This document shows positions 16,903 through 25,844 of a stretch of DNA of 64,000 nt, piece after piece. Origin of the DNA: Natrinema versiforme. GTDB lineage: Archaea > Halobacteriota > Halobacteria > Halobacteriales > Natrialbaceae. A program made the position numbers and the translations under genes. The notes beneath the pieces are model-generated. The model made no database searches. It was not told the DNA's origin and was given only the letters and a program-made list of their open reading frames with translations. Position 1 is the first letter of the stretch; every line of letters starts with the position of its first letter. Where the stretch lies: positions 1,674,001 through 1,738,000 of the forward strand of contig NZ_CP040330.1 of NCBI RefSeq assembly GCF_005576615.1, in the 5' to 3' direction.

Positions 16903-18864
16903 TTAGATCTCCTCGACGTACGCGTACGAGTCGGACAGCGCTTCGGCGTCCTCGCGTAGCAGGGCGACGACGAGACAGTCGACGTACTCCTCGAAGTACT
17001 CGACGAGGTCGGCGATCCGGTTCGAGTCGATCGCCTCGAGCGAGTCCAGGAGCATGAACGGGACGACCTCGTAGACGTCGTGGACCAGATAGCCCGCGAG
17101 CGCGAAGACCAGTCCGGTGACCTCGCGTTCGCTCTCCGAGAGGTGGTCGACGGTGTCCTCGTAGGTCCGGCCGTCCTCGGTGGTCCGGACGATGTGCAGG
17201 TCGAACGCGGTCCGCGAGACTTTCCGGCGTCCCTCTCGGACCGTCTTCTCGCGTCGTTCGATCCAGATGCGGTCGATGTTCCGGTACTCGAGGATCGAGA
17301 GGATCGACTCCATGTGCTCGTTGAACGCGTCGACGGCGTTCGCCTCGATCCGGTCGACGCGGGTTCTGAGATCGGTCAGTTCGTCCTCGATGGTCTCGCG
17401 GCGGTCCTCGACCTCGCCGCGTTCCTCGATCTTCGCCTCGATCTCGTCGATCCGGTCTTGGACCTCGTCGCGTTCCTCCTCGAGATCCTCGAGTTCGAGT
17501 TCGAGCCGGTTCAGGTCGCGGTGGGCCTCGATAACGTCGCCGTACTCGGCGTCCTCGAACGTCTCGGCGTCAGATTCGAGGTCGTCGACGCGTTCCTGCT
17601 GGTCCTCGAGGTCGGCCTCGAGTTCCTCGATTCGCTGTTCGCGGCGCTCGAGTTCGTCCTCGATCGCCTCGAGTCGCGTCTCGATCTGGCCGCGTTTCTG
17701 CGTTTGCTGGCGGATTTCCTTCTGTCGGGACGAGAGGTCGTCGATCTGTTCCTGCAGGTCGCTTCGCTCGTCGAGTTTCTGCTGGCGGAGCGATCGCAAT
17801 CGGTCGAGCGTCGATTCGATCCGTTCGCGGTCGACCTGCGACCCGCACGTCCAACAGACGACATCGTTCGAGTCCCCGAGGAGTTGCTCGGTGATGTCAC
17901 CGTCACTCTCGGTGTCATCGCTCGTCTCGGTCGACTCCTCGAGATCGAACTCGAATCCGTCGTCCGCGAGGCGCTCCTCGTTGAATCGGATCACGCTCTG
18001 GAGTTCGCTGACGGTCGTATCGAGGGATCGCTTTCGGGAGCGAAGCTCCTGGACTCGCCCCTCGAGTCGCTCCGGCGACTCCTCGGTGTCGTCGACCTCC
18101 TCGAGGTCGGCCTCGAGGTCGTCGCGTTCCCGTTCGAGCTCCGCGTAACTCTCCCGTTCGGTTTCGAGATCGTACTCGATGGACTCGAGTTCGGTCCGTG
18201 CCTCCTGGAGGTCGGCGAAGGCCGATTCGATCTCCGCTTTCCGTTCGCGACTCGCCTCCACGTCCAAGTCGAACTCGTCGAGTTCCGCCTCGAGTTCATC
18301 GATCCGTTCGGTCGTGGTCTCGATCTCGTTTTCGAGTGCGACCCGGTCCTCCTCGAGGTCGGGCAGCTCGGCGTCGAGCCGCGACAGTTCCTCGAGGCGC
18401 TGGTCTATGTCGCGCTTTTCGGCCTCGAGACTGCTGATTTCGGCCTCGATCTCGTCCGTATCGATCGGCCGCATGATGAGTTCGCGGAGGTCGTCGCCGG
18501 CTCTGACGGCTCGGCGCGCCTCGTTCGACTCGAGCAGGAAGGCAAAGAGGTCCGCGAGTTCCGGGTCGTCGAGGTAGGGATCGCCGTCGAAGACGACCTC
18601 GCCGTTGCGCCGCTCGAGGTATCGCGTATACTGGTCGTCGTCGAAGGCCAACTCGACGCTGCCGGCGTCCGCGTCGCCCTTCAGCGAGGATCGCTGGCTG
18701 CCGAGCGCCGCCATGATCGTCTGGAGAAACGATGTTCGGTTCGTCGCGTTCCGGCCGGTCAGGACGTTGACGCCGGGTTGGAGCGTCACTTCGGTACTGT
18801 CGATGCCGCCGATGTTCTCCGCTGCGACGGTAATCGCCGATGAGACGGATTCTGGAGATGACAT
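16903..18864 (-). CDS. Archaea-specific SMC-related (Rad50/SMC-like) coiled-coil protein
   Basis: 653 residues with split-ATPase architecture. N-terminal head: VNVLTGRNATNRTSFLQ (residues 33-49) at the Walker A position. Long antiparallel coiled coil (about 135-315 and 355-530) flanks a Rad50-type zinc hook, CWTCG (Cys337, Cys340). C-terminal head: HLSESEREVTGLVFALAGY (ABC signature position) and PFMLLDSLEAIDS (Walker B/D-loop position). The Walker A is degenerate: G-R-N-A-T-N-R-T-S lacks the invariant Gly and Lys of GxxGxGK(S/T). This matches what I recall of a haloarchaeal SMC-related family. It lies 62 nt downstream of the RdfA-like gene in the same direction, suggesting a joint operon in chromosome organisation or cell-shape control (inference). 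Confidence 0.85.
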   Translation of the reverse strand: MSSPESVSSAITVAAENIGGIDSTEVTLQPGVNVLTGRNATNRTSFLQTIMAALGSQRSSLKGDADAGSVELAFDDDQYTRYLERRNGEVVFDGDPYLDDPELADLFAFLLESNEARRAVRAGDDLRELIMRPIDTDEIEAEISSLEAEKRDIDQRLEELSRLDAELPDLEEDRVALENEIETTTERIDELEAELDEFDLDVEASRERKAEIESAFADLQEARTELESIEYDLETERESYAELERERDDLEADLEEVDDTEESPERLEGRVQELRSRKRSLDTTVSELQSVIRFNEERLADDGFEFDLEESTETSDDTESDGDITEQLLGDSNDVVCWTCGSQVDRERIESTLDRLRSLRQQKLDERSDLQEQIDDLSSRQKEIRQQTQKRGQIETRLEAIEDELERREQRIEELEADLEDQQERVDDLESDAETFEDAEYGDVIEAHRDLNRLELELEDLEEERDEVQDRIDEIEAKIEERGEVEDRRETIEDELTDLRTRVDRIEANAVDAFNEHMESILSILEYRNIDRIWIERREKTVREGRRKVSRTAFDLHIVRTTEDGRTYEDTVDHLSESEREVTGLVFALAGYLVHDVYEVVPFMLLDSLEAIDSNRIADLVEYFEEYVDCLVVALLREDAEALSDSYAYVEEI

Positions 18865-18926
18865 ATGCGTCGTTTCTCGCCGCTGAATATAAATGCTATT
18901 TGGTTACGGCCGCTTTCCGCCGTTCG

Positions 18927-19553
18927 TCAGGCGGGTTCGGTCCCGTCGCAGTCACAGCCGCCCTGATCGAGCAGTTCTGCAATGGGGTAGTCGGCCCCGC
19001 ACTGTCCGCAGATGGCGCGAACGTCGACGAACACCTCGTAGTCCTTGTCCGTAATCTCGTCGGCGTTGCGTAACTCGTCGAGCGTGGATTCGGTGATGAC
19101 CTGGGTGCGGCCCGCGAGTCGCTGAACGGTCTCTTTCTTCCGTTCGATACGGTCCTCGCTGTCCTCCTCGGGGAGCGAGGCGTCGCGAACGTTCGTGAGA
19201 TACGTATAAATCGTCTGGTGGGTGACGAAGTCCGATCGAACGTCGTCGATGTCGACCCCCGATCGCTCGAGTTCGCGGCGTTTGCGAACCGCGTCGGATC
19301 GAGACACGTCGTCGTCGGTCAGTGTTCGGTAGAGGGAATCGATATCCGTATCGAGCACGGACGCGCCCGCCTCGCGCACGGCCGCGCGGAGCACGGCCTG
19401 ATTGAATTCGGTCGCGAGGTCGCGCAGACTCGTTCGCTCCGTCCCGTCACCGATCCACTCGGCCTCCAGGCGCTCTCCCCACTCCTCGAGCCCGTACTGG
19501 TCCATCACTCGCTCGACTTTCGTTCGTCGCCCGCCGCTCGAGTCGTCTGCCAT
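18927..19553 (-). CDS. rdfA: RdfA-like protein (rod-determining factor family)
   Basis: 208 residues from ATG 19553 (12 bases shorter than the longest frame). Features: GGRRTKVERVMDQYGLEEWG at the N-terminus, RTSLRDLATEFNQAVLRAA, a DSLYRTLTDDDVS block, RRELERSGVDIDDVRSDFVT, HQTIYTYLTNVRDASLP, and a C-terminal metal-binding tail with CGQCGADYP and CDCDG. This order is what I remember for RdfA, a protein required for rod morphology in Haloferax volcanii. It precedes the SMC-related gene. Paralogues with this build are numerous in haloarchaea, so a direct shape role for this copy is not certain. Confidence 0.78.
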   Translation of the reverse strand: MADDSSGGRRTKVERVMDQYGLEEWGERLEAEWIGDGTERTSLRDLATEFNQAVLRAAVREAGASVLDTDIDSLYRTLTDDDVSRSDAVRKRRELERSGVDIDDVRSDFVTHQTIYTYLTNVRDASLPEEDSEDRIERKKETVQRLAGRTQVITESTLDELRNADEITDKDYEVFVDVRAICGQCGADYPIAELLDQGGCDCDGTEPA

Positions 19554-20419
19554 ACCGGATGTCACTGAGGCCTATCGTACAAGTGTTGTGGTTGACTGCC
19601 GGGCCAACGACCAGCCGTACGAATCGGAAACGAACAGATTCATCCGAGCCGACCTCGATCCGCTCACCTTCCAATCATCGACTTACTTCGCTTCCGTTCG
19701 GATGCGAACCGTATCGACTCCCTCGTCAGCCCCAGCTCGTCCCGTACTGAGTAGTACGAACGTTCGGCACTGGCGAATTTCCCGACGTTTCGGCCGACCT
19801 ATCGGACGGTGCCGAACGTTCCAGTCACGTTTTCCTCGAGTTAGTTACGAGAACCGCTCCCGAAACGAGGCAGTGGGCGGACGGAAGCGGCATCACTGGA
19901 ACGCGAACCGATAACAGAATTATGATACGAACGAACAGTTACAAAGATATGCCTGTAAATAGCCGGCTCGCGTCGCCGAGTGGGGCCGTTCGCCGGTCGC
20001 ATCACGGAACGAGAGTCGCTTTCCACGGACGAACGTGAAAGCGGGGCGTAGTCGAACGTAACTGGACGATGGGACCGGTCCAAGCGGCGACGGTGTTATC
20101 GCACGGAATTCGCGTTCGTGTTCATCACTGGCGAACGATTTGACGAACGTGTTCGCGTGGGATCACCTTTCTGATCACACGCCGATTCGGGGACTACCGA
20201 GCAGTGGAGTCGGTATCGGCGGAGATTCACGACCGATTGGTCACCCGATGTGATCGCCGAATGATATCTATCGTTTTTCATTACGTAACAGAACCATCCG
20301 CGAGACGCTCGAGCCCCACGTCGTTTCGAACCGCTGTTCCGGTTCTCACCCTCCATTTGGGTCCGCTGGCGGCGGTACCGGGGAGAAGATTTAACAGAGG
20401 CTCCGCCGAAGAGCGAACG
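19554..20419. other. Gene-free intergenic region with a 20-bp inverted-repeat motif
   Basis: 866 bases without a supportable gene on either strand; the longest frames (20096-20356, 19841-20083, 20204 extension) have non-halophilic composition. It contains TTACA-N10-TGTAA at 19939-19958, almost identical to a motif in the other large gene-free gap (40738-40761). GAAGATTTAACAGAGG just before 20400 is a plausible TATA/leader for the zinc micro-protein at 20420. Confidence 0.6.
19939..19958. repeat. TTACA-N10-TGTAA motif, copy 1
   Basis: 20-bp block with five-base inverted arms and spacer AAGATATGCC. It matches 19 of 20 bases at 40740-40759 in another long gene-free gap. TATA-like core; could be an operator/promoter or part of a non-coding RNA promoter. 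Confidence 0.5.
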
Positions 20420-20548
20420 ATGACCGAGCGCCAGCAGCTAGTCGTACAGCCGTCCCGGTGTCCCGATTGCGATGGTGACCTCACGTTCGGCGGCAAATCG
20501 TGGCAGTGCGCCGACTGCGGTCACATCCCGCGCCACGCTGCGGACTGA
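20420..20548 (+). CDS. Zinc-finger micro-protein (42 aa, two CPxC knuckles)
   Basis: 42 residues: SRCPDCDGDLTFGGKSWQC then CADCGHIPRH. Two CxxC knuckles (Cys14/Cys17 and Cys31/Cys34) make a complete zinc ribbon. Such one-domain zinc ribbons (under 70 aa) are abundant in haloarchaea, and deletion phenotypes in biofilm and swarming have been described for some. ATG 20420 follows GAAGAGCGAACG; a TATA-like ATTTAAC is about 25 nt upstream. The function of this one is unknown. Confidence 0.7.
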   Translation: MTERQQLVVQPSRCPDCDGDLTFGGKSWQCADCGHIPRHAAD

Positions 20549-20661
20549 GCGGGACGAGGTATTGCGACCGCCTTTGATCGCCGTAGTCGTGGGTTCGTCT
20601 CTAACGGTTCGCTGATCGCATCCGCGGTAGTAAACAGTTCCCCGCCGCGTCGATCGCGAGC

Positions 20662-21735
20662 CTACGCGATGTCGACCGGCTCGCCCCGTTCGGCGGACTC
20701 GTGGAGCGCTTCGATGATCCGCATGTCCTGTAGGCCGTGTCGCCCGTCGGGATAGATCTCGGCGTCGCTGAGGAGTCGGTCGGCGAAGTAGTCGAACTCC
20801 TCTTCCATCTCGCGTTCGGCGTCGAAGCTGTCGTGTTCGACCGTGACCGAGAGCTCGCCTCGAGACAAGTGCAACGAACACTCCCCGTGGAACGCCGGGC
20901 GAAGTTCGATCTGCCCGTCCGTTCCCGTGATCTTGAGGTGGGTGTCCTCGTGGGCGTTCTGACTCGAGGTCGAGGTCATCTGGATGTCGTCCTCGAAGCG
21001 CAGCAGCGACGAGGACCGCTCGTCGGGCACGTCCCCGAACGCTTCGTGGTTCGAGGCCATCTCCGAGTGTACGCTGACGGGGTCGCGATCGAGCAGGAAT
21101 CGGGTGGTGTTGATCGAATAGATCCCCAGGTCCATCACCGAGGTGCCGTAGCCGCTCAGTTCGGGATCGAGTCGCCACTGATCCGGATCGGGAATCATCT
21201 CGAGTAGGGGTTGGGTGTTGTGCCCGTAGACCGAGACCGGGTCGCCGATAAAGCCGTCCGCGATCAGTTCGCGGGCCCGGCGCACCGCGGGATCGGTCTG
21301 CATGCGGTAGGCGATCATGAGCGGCACATCTGCCTCCTCGCAGGTGTCGACCATCGCTTCGGCGCGCTCGAGGGTCGACTCCATGGGCTTCTCACAGAGG
21401 ATCGCCTTGTCCAGTTCGGCCGCGGTCTCGACGTACTCGAGGTGGTAGGCGTTCGGCGTCCCGACGTAGATCGCGTCGTACTCGTCGCTCGCAGCGCCGT
21501 CGTGAAACTCGTCGTAGCTGATGCCCCGAGCCACGTCGTTTTCGTCGGCGAGTCGGGTCGCCTTTTCGGTCGAACTGCTGACGAGGACCGAGACCTCGCC
21601 GAGATCCGACGATTCGATCGCCGGGAGCGCGACGTCGATCGTCCACCAGCCCAGTCCGATCAGGGCGTATCTGACGGTTCCGCTCTCGGTCGTCTGCCAC
21701 GTCCGTTCCTCGTACCTGTCGATCCAATCGAGCAT
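20662..21735 (-). CDS. xacA: D-xylose / L-arabinose 1-dehydrogenase (NADP+), Gfo/Idh/MocA family
   Basis: Oxidises the aldopentose at C1 to the lactone, first step of the oxidative pentose pathway. 357 residues: N-terminal extension (DRYEERTWQT), Rossmann motif YALIGLGWWTIDVALPAI (about residues 23-40), GTPNAYHLEY, the catalytic CEKPME (Glu115-Lys116-Pro117) and the C-terminal beta-sheet domain with GHNTQPLLEMIPDPDQWR and DLGIYSINTTRFLL. The N-terminal extension and GLGWW motif match the characterised Haloferax enzyme (Gfo6/XDH/XacA), as I recall it. The start ATG 21735 follows a TATA-like TTTTTTATC on the minus strand. Encoded near XacD, E, F and an ABC importer in this window. Confidence 0.88.
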   Translation of the reverse strand: MLDWIDRYEERTWQTTESGTVRYALIGLGWWTIDVALPAIESSDLGEVSVLVSSSTEKATRLADENDVARGISYDEFHDGAASDEYDAIYVGTPNAYHLEYVETAAELDKAILCEKPMESTLERAEAMVDTCEEADVPLMIAYRMQTDPAVRRARELIADGFIGDPVSVYGHNTQPLLEMIPDPDQWRLDPELSGYGTSVMDLGIYSINTTRFLLDRDPVSVHSEMASNHEAFGDVPDERSSSLLRFEDDIQMTSTSSQNAHEDTHLKITGTDGQIELRPAFHGECSLHLSRGELSVTVEHDSFDAEREMEEEFDYFADRLLSDAEIYPDGRHGLQDMRIIEALHESAERGEPVDIA

Positions 21736-21820
21736 GCTCGCCTCTATACCTCGATCTGATAAAAAATGACCGATGCCAGTGTGTGACGATAGCAGGGTCC
21801 GACCGTCGCCGTCTCCCGCG

Positions 21821-22312
21821 CTACGAACCGGTCTCTGCCGTCCCCCCGTCTTCGTCGAGCGAGACGGTCACGAGTCCGTCGAAGTTGAGGAGCACCCGCT
21901 GGACCCAGTCACCGAAGATCGCCTTGCCGGTCGGCGAGCGTCTGCGACCGGCGATGAAGACGTGATCGCAGTCGTACTCGTCGGCGGCATTGAGCGTCGC
22001 CATCCCGTACCCCTCCGAGAGGATATCGACGCCGACGCTGTAGTCGATATCAGTCTCGCCGAGGGTCTCCCGGACGAACGACTCGAGTTCGGCTTCCGCC
22101 GCCTTGATGATGACGTCTTCGCCGTCGTCTTCCGAGACTCCCTCGATCTCGCCGATCGACTCGATTTTCCGAACGCCGGGACCGATCTCTTCGCCTGTGG
22201 CAAAGGCCAAGACGGTCAGTTTCGCGTCCCCGCCGCGTGTGTACTGTGCCGCTTCTCGGAGGAGCGTCGCGTGGCGATCCGTGTCCTCGACGACGACGAG
22301 TCCGTGTTCCAT
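21821..22312 (-). CDS. Universal stress protein (UspA family)
   Basis: 163 residues: LVVVEDTDRHATLLREAAQYT at the N-terminus and, at the C-terminus, the ATP-binding loop HVFIAGRRRSPTGKAIFGDW (G-2x-G-9x-G-S/T-like) followed by VQRVLLNFDGLVTVSLD. Usp domains of this length act as small cytosolic ATP-binding dimers. It lies between xacA and a GntP permease, all on the minus strand; Usp genes next to transporters are common in haloarchaea and may modulate transport (inference). Confidence 0.88.
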   Translation of the reverse strand: MEHGLVVVEDTDRHATLLREAAQYTRGGDAKLTVLAFATGEEIGPGVRKIESIGEIEGVSEDDGEDVIIKAAEAELESFVRETLGETDIDYSVGVDILSEGYGMATLNAADEYDCDHVFIAGRRRSPTGKAIFGDWVQRVLLNFDGLVTVSLDEDGGTAETGS

Positions 22313-22446
22313 ACACGGTCGTTGCGAGGAACCGGATTAAATATTCCGTTTGGTACCGGATCGCGTTCGACGGAAGCATCGATCCGAGCCGGTTCGAGGG
22401 TTGCATCGACCGCGTGGACGGCCGACCCAGTTGAAACGGATCGTCG

Positions 22447-23841
22447 CTAGACGAGCGGGAAGAGCGTCGAGTAGACGAGGAGCACGACGAGACTCGAGAT
22501 CGAGAGCACGACGGTGAGTGCGGTCCACGTCTTGAGCGTCTCGGCTTTCGTGAGGCCGCCGATCTCCTTGACGATCCAGAAGCCGGAGTCGTTGAACCAC
22601 GAGCAGATGACGGCCCCGGAGCCGATCGCCATCACGAGATAGGCCGGGTGAACGGTGAGTTCGGGGACCTGTGGGGCCATGATCCCGCCCGTGGTCAGCA
22701 TGGCGACCGTGACCGACCCCTGCGCGACGCGGATGATCGCGGCGATAAGCCACGCCGTCACCAGCAGACCGATTCCGAGGCCGTCGAGGGTCGACGCGAC
22801 GAGTTCGCCGATACCCGCTTCGGCGAGCATCGCCCCGAACGCGCCGCCGGCCGCGGTGATCGCGGCGATGTTCCCGCCGTTGCGCAAGGCGTCGGTGATC
22901 TCGTCTTCCCAGACCGAGCGGGGGAAGTCGTCCATCCGGAGGTAGGTGAGCGAGGCGATGACCGCGGCGAAGGTCAGCGAGAAGTTGACGTTGCCGACGT
23001 AGTCGGTCGCCGGCTGAATGGACTCGAGGGCGGGGTACGTATCGCTGAACGTGTTGACGGCCGTACTGGCGGCGATGAAGGCGACGGCGACGACGACGGG
23101 GAGCACCGACTCGGCGAACGACGGCAGGTTCGAGACCGGCTTCGAGGCCTGCTCCTCGAGGTCTTCGACGGTCGTTCCCATCGTGTCTCGGAGCGGGATG
23201 TCGACGTACTGATTGATGAACCGACCGAAGAGGACGCCGCTGATGAGCGCCGCGGGGAGGGCGACCGCCAGCCCGACGACGATGGTCGTGCCGAGGATGG
23301 CTCGCTCGGGATCGAGTTCTTGGGCGACCGCGAGCGGGCCCGGCGTCGGCGGCACGAAGGCGTGCATCGCGACGCCGCCGCCGCCGACGACGACGATATA
23401 CAGCGCGTAGTTCTTCCCGATTCGAGCGCGCATGGCGCGGGCCAGCGGCGCCATCAGGTAGAAGACGTTATCGAAGAACACCGGAATCGAGAGGATCGAG
23501 CTACTGACCCACAGGGAGAGGTCGGCGTTGTCGTCGCTGACGAACGACTGGAAGGATCGAACGATCCGATTCGCCGCACCGGAGTCCGTCATCGATTTCC
23601 CGATCACCGCCGCCATCAGGATCGGAATCCCGACGCCGGCCATGTTCTCGCCGAAGGCCGTCGCGACGCCTTCGGGAATGGTGCCGAAGCCGACACCGTC
23701 TAAAAAGAACGCGTTGGTCGTCCCGACGAGCAACGCCGAAATGATCAACCCGATGAACGTCGGAACGTCCCAGACCACGAGGAGCAGAATCACGGAGACG
23801 ATTCCGATACCAAAGGCTAACAGTGGTGCGGTGGCTGCCAT
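22447..23841 (-). CDS. GntP family permease (gluconate/sugar-acid:H+ symporter-like), copy 1
   Basis: 464 residues, about 12-14 hydrophobic helices. GntP signatures: GIPILMAAVIGKSMTDSGAANRIVRSF, given in parts (IGKSMTDSGAANRIV), PVFFDNVFYLMAPLARAM, HAFVPPTPGPLAVAQEL and CSWFNDSGFWIVKEIGGLT. In bacteria these carry gluconate or related aldonates. Placed among pentose-oxidation genes it could import xylonate, arabinonate or related acids that enter the pathway after the dehydrogenase step (inference). It has a close paralogue at 28654-30042 with the same motifs. Usp gene follows 134 nt downstream. Confidence 0.9.
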   Translation of the reverse strand: MAATAPLLAFGIGIVSVILLLVVWDVPTFIGLIISALLVGTTNAFFLDGVGFGTIPEGVATAFGENMAGVGIPILMAAVIGKSMTDSGAANRIVRSFQSFVSDDNADLSLWVSSSILSIPVFFDNVFYLMAPLARAMRARIGKNYALYIVVVGGGGVAMHAFVPPTPGPLAVAQELDPERAILGTTIVVGLAVALPAALISGVLFGRFINQYVDIPLRDTMGTTVEDLEEQASKPVSNLPSFAESVLPVVVAVAFIAASTAVNTFSDTYPALESIQPATDYVGNVNFSLTFAAVIASLTYLRMDDFPRSVWEDEITDALRNGGNIAAITAAGGAFGAMLAEAGIGELVASTLDGLGIGLLVTAWLIAAIIRVAQGSVTVAMLTTGGIMAPQVPELTVHPAYLVMAIGSGAVICSWFNDSGFWIVKEIGGLTKAETLKTWTALTVVLSISSLVVLLVYSTLFPLV

Positions 23842-24014
23842 GTGTTCATTTCGGAACTATCTGCATGACCATAAAAAACCATGCATTTGTCCTGTCGGCG
23901 CGGCCGAGCAAGCTGACGGGTCTGACAGCCATACCAGTCGCCAGCAGGACGTAGCGAACCGAAACCGACGGTTCAGAAGTCGACGGCTCGAGTCGACCGG
24001 GACGATCCGATCGA

Positions 24015-25190
24015 CTACTCGTAGGTGTGAACGCTGCCGGTCGTGTGCTCCTCGATGTACTCCCAGTCGTACTCGACACCGAGTCCCGGTCCGTCGGGAA
24101 CCGGAACGGTCCCGTCGTCGTCGACGGCGTCCATCAGATCCGAGTACCCACCCTGATAGACCGGTGGCTGGGTGTTCTGACAGTCGGGGTGGACCAGCGC
24201 CAGTTCGTAGTAGTTCGAGTTCCGGCAGGCGGCGATACAGTGCCGTTGGGCGGGGCCGGGCGCGTGAAACTCCACGTCGAGCCCGAAGGCCTCGGCCATT
24301 CGAGCCACCTTGATCGCACCGGTGATCCCGGCATCGTATTCTGGATCGGCTCGCAGGAAGTCCGTGGCGTCGTTGGCCGCGAAGTCGGATTTGCTCTCGA
24401 GCCCCCGGACGTGTTCGGTCTGGAGGATCGGTGTCTCGAGTTTCCGGGCGAGCTTTCGGTGGGCGTGCTGGGAGATGCCGCCGTCGCGGAACGGGTCCTC
24501 GTACCAGAAAAAGCCCGCCTCGTCGAGCGCGCGACCGAGCTCGAGCGCGTCGGCGAAGGTCTCCAGTTCGCAGGCGGGGTCGTGCATGAGGTCCATGTCG
24601 TCGCCGACGGCGTCGCCGACCGCGCGCACGGCCTCGATCTCTCGGGTCAGGTCGCGAGCGTCGTCACCACCGCCCCAGCCGTGGATTTTGAACCCGCCGA
24701 AGCCGCGGTCCCGACAGTCCTCGGCGAAGTCGGCGAACGCGGCGGGCGAGTCGAGCCCGCCCGCGTCGTCGCCGTGGTACGTCGACGCGTAGGCGGGGAT
24801 GTGCTCGCGGTAGGTGCCGAGCAGTTCGTGGATCGGCGCGTCGTAGTACTTGCCCGCGAAGTCCCACAGCGCGATGTCGATGGGGCCGATTCCCATCCGA
24901 TCGTACTTCCGCAGCGCGCGTTTGACTTCCGACCAGTGTTTCTCCCGCTGCAGCGGATCCTTGTCGATCAGGTACTTCGCGATGATGTTGTACTGGGCGG
25001 CCGCGGGCGAGTTCCCGCCGACGTACTCGCCAGTGATCCCCTCGTCCGTGTGAATTTTGACCCCGAAGAGCTTCCGCATCGTCGTCTCGCCGGGTTCGTA
25101 GACGAGGTTGAACCCGTGCTCGTCGGTCCCCACGTCCTCGAGGGGGTACTCGAACTCTCGACTTTCGATTTTCGTGATCGTCGGTGTCAC
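24015..25190 (-). CDS. Enolase-superfamily (mandelate racemase type) sugar-acid dehydratase, second type
   Basis: 391 residues from GTG 25190, chosen because AGAGGTGA lies 5 nt upstream as ribosome binding site. Predicted Mg2+-dependent acid-sugar dehydratase: metal ligands Asp204 (MHDPACE), Glu231 (WYEDPF) and Glu259 (LQTEHV), acid/base candidates Lys168 in GFKIHGWGGG (a KxH pair with His170) and His309 in VEFHAPGP. It is clearly different from the XacD-type dehydratase at 36070 (KxD). The substrate is not determined; location next to a GntP permease suggests a hexonate, deoxyhexonate or another pentonate. The 3' end is 170 nt upstream of the GntP start. Confidence 0.85.
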   Translation of the reverse strand: MTPTITKIESREFEYPLEDVGTDEHGFNLVYEPGETTMRKLFGVKIHTDEGITGEYVGGNSPAAAQYNIIAKYLIDKDPLQREKHWSEVKRALRKYDRMGIGPIDIALWDFAGKYYDAPIHELLGTYREHIPAYASTYHGDDAGGLDSPAAFADFAEDCRDRGFGGFKIHGWGGGDDARDLTREIEAVRAVGDAVGDDMDLMHDPACELETFADALELGRALDEAGFFWYEDPFRDGGISQHAHRKLARKLETPILQTEHVRGLESKSDFAANDATDFLRADPEYDAGITGAIKVARMAEAFGLDVEFHAPGPAQRHCIAACRNSNYYELALVHPDCQNTQPPVYQGGYSDLMDAVDDDGTVPVPDGPGLGVEYDWEYIEEHTTGSVHTYE

Positions 25191-25844
25191 GTTCGTCACC
25201 TCTTTCGGACGACTGATAAAGATACGCCGTCGTGGCCTCCTGTCAACCGGTTTCCCGACACCGAAGGGGGTGTTCCGAATGACGACCAAGCGTTCATCAA
25301 TACCGAATTGGAGTTCAGTGTTACTGGCGGCTAGCTGTCGAGACGGTCCGCTCGAGACGGCCACAACCACCGCAACCGTGACTTTCGGCGCGAGAAGTCA
25401 ACTCTTCGGCCGAATGCTGTTGGGCGTTCTATCAATGATTGCTGAACGGCTGCGAGTCCGATCGATCACCGACGATCTACCGGCGTTCACAGTGGCCCCA
25501 ACAGCCCCTCTCCGATATTGGCCGCCTCGAGCCCGATTTCCGGCAGCAACCCCGTCATCGATCCGCCTGCATTACAGAACGATGTGTGTGATGCGTGGAA
25601 ACGGCGATCCGGACCGACAACACGGCGTTCAATATTACATAACAACGTCTCGGTCTTGGAAAACACAGTTGACCGCTACCGCGTATCGGTCGTCGCGATC
25701 GGGTCGTCCGAGCCGGTACTGTTCAACAGGTGTGGCGCTATACTGAATCCCGTACTGCCACGCACGCAGCGACCGGACCGAGCGGACTGCAACCGCCGAA
25801 AAATAGCGTCGATATCGCCTGTGACTCGAACGGACGGCAGTCGA
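25191..25844. other. Intergenic region without supported gene
   Basis: 654 bases between the dehydratase start and the xacF stop. No frame with halophilic composition was found. It includes AT-richer patches (25,600-25,640) but no inverted repeat longer than 7 bp or transposase remnant that I can see. Confidence 0.5.

Noticed and set aside
17080-18843. 587-codon plus-strand frame opposite the SMC-like gene
   Set aside because: Antisense of a coiled-coil gene, giving artificial Leu/Val/Arg repeats.
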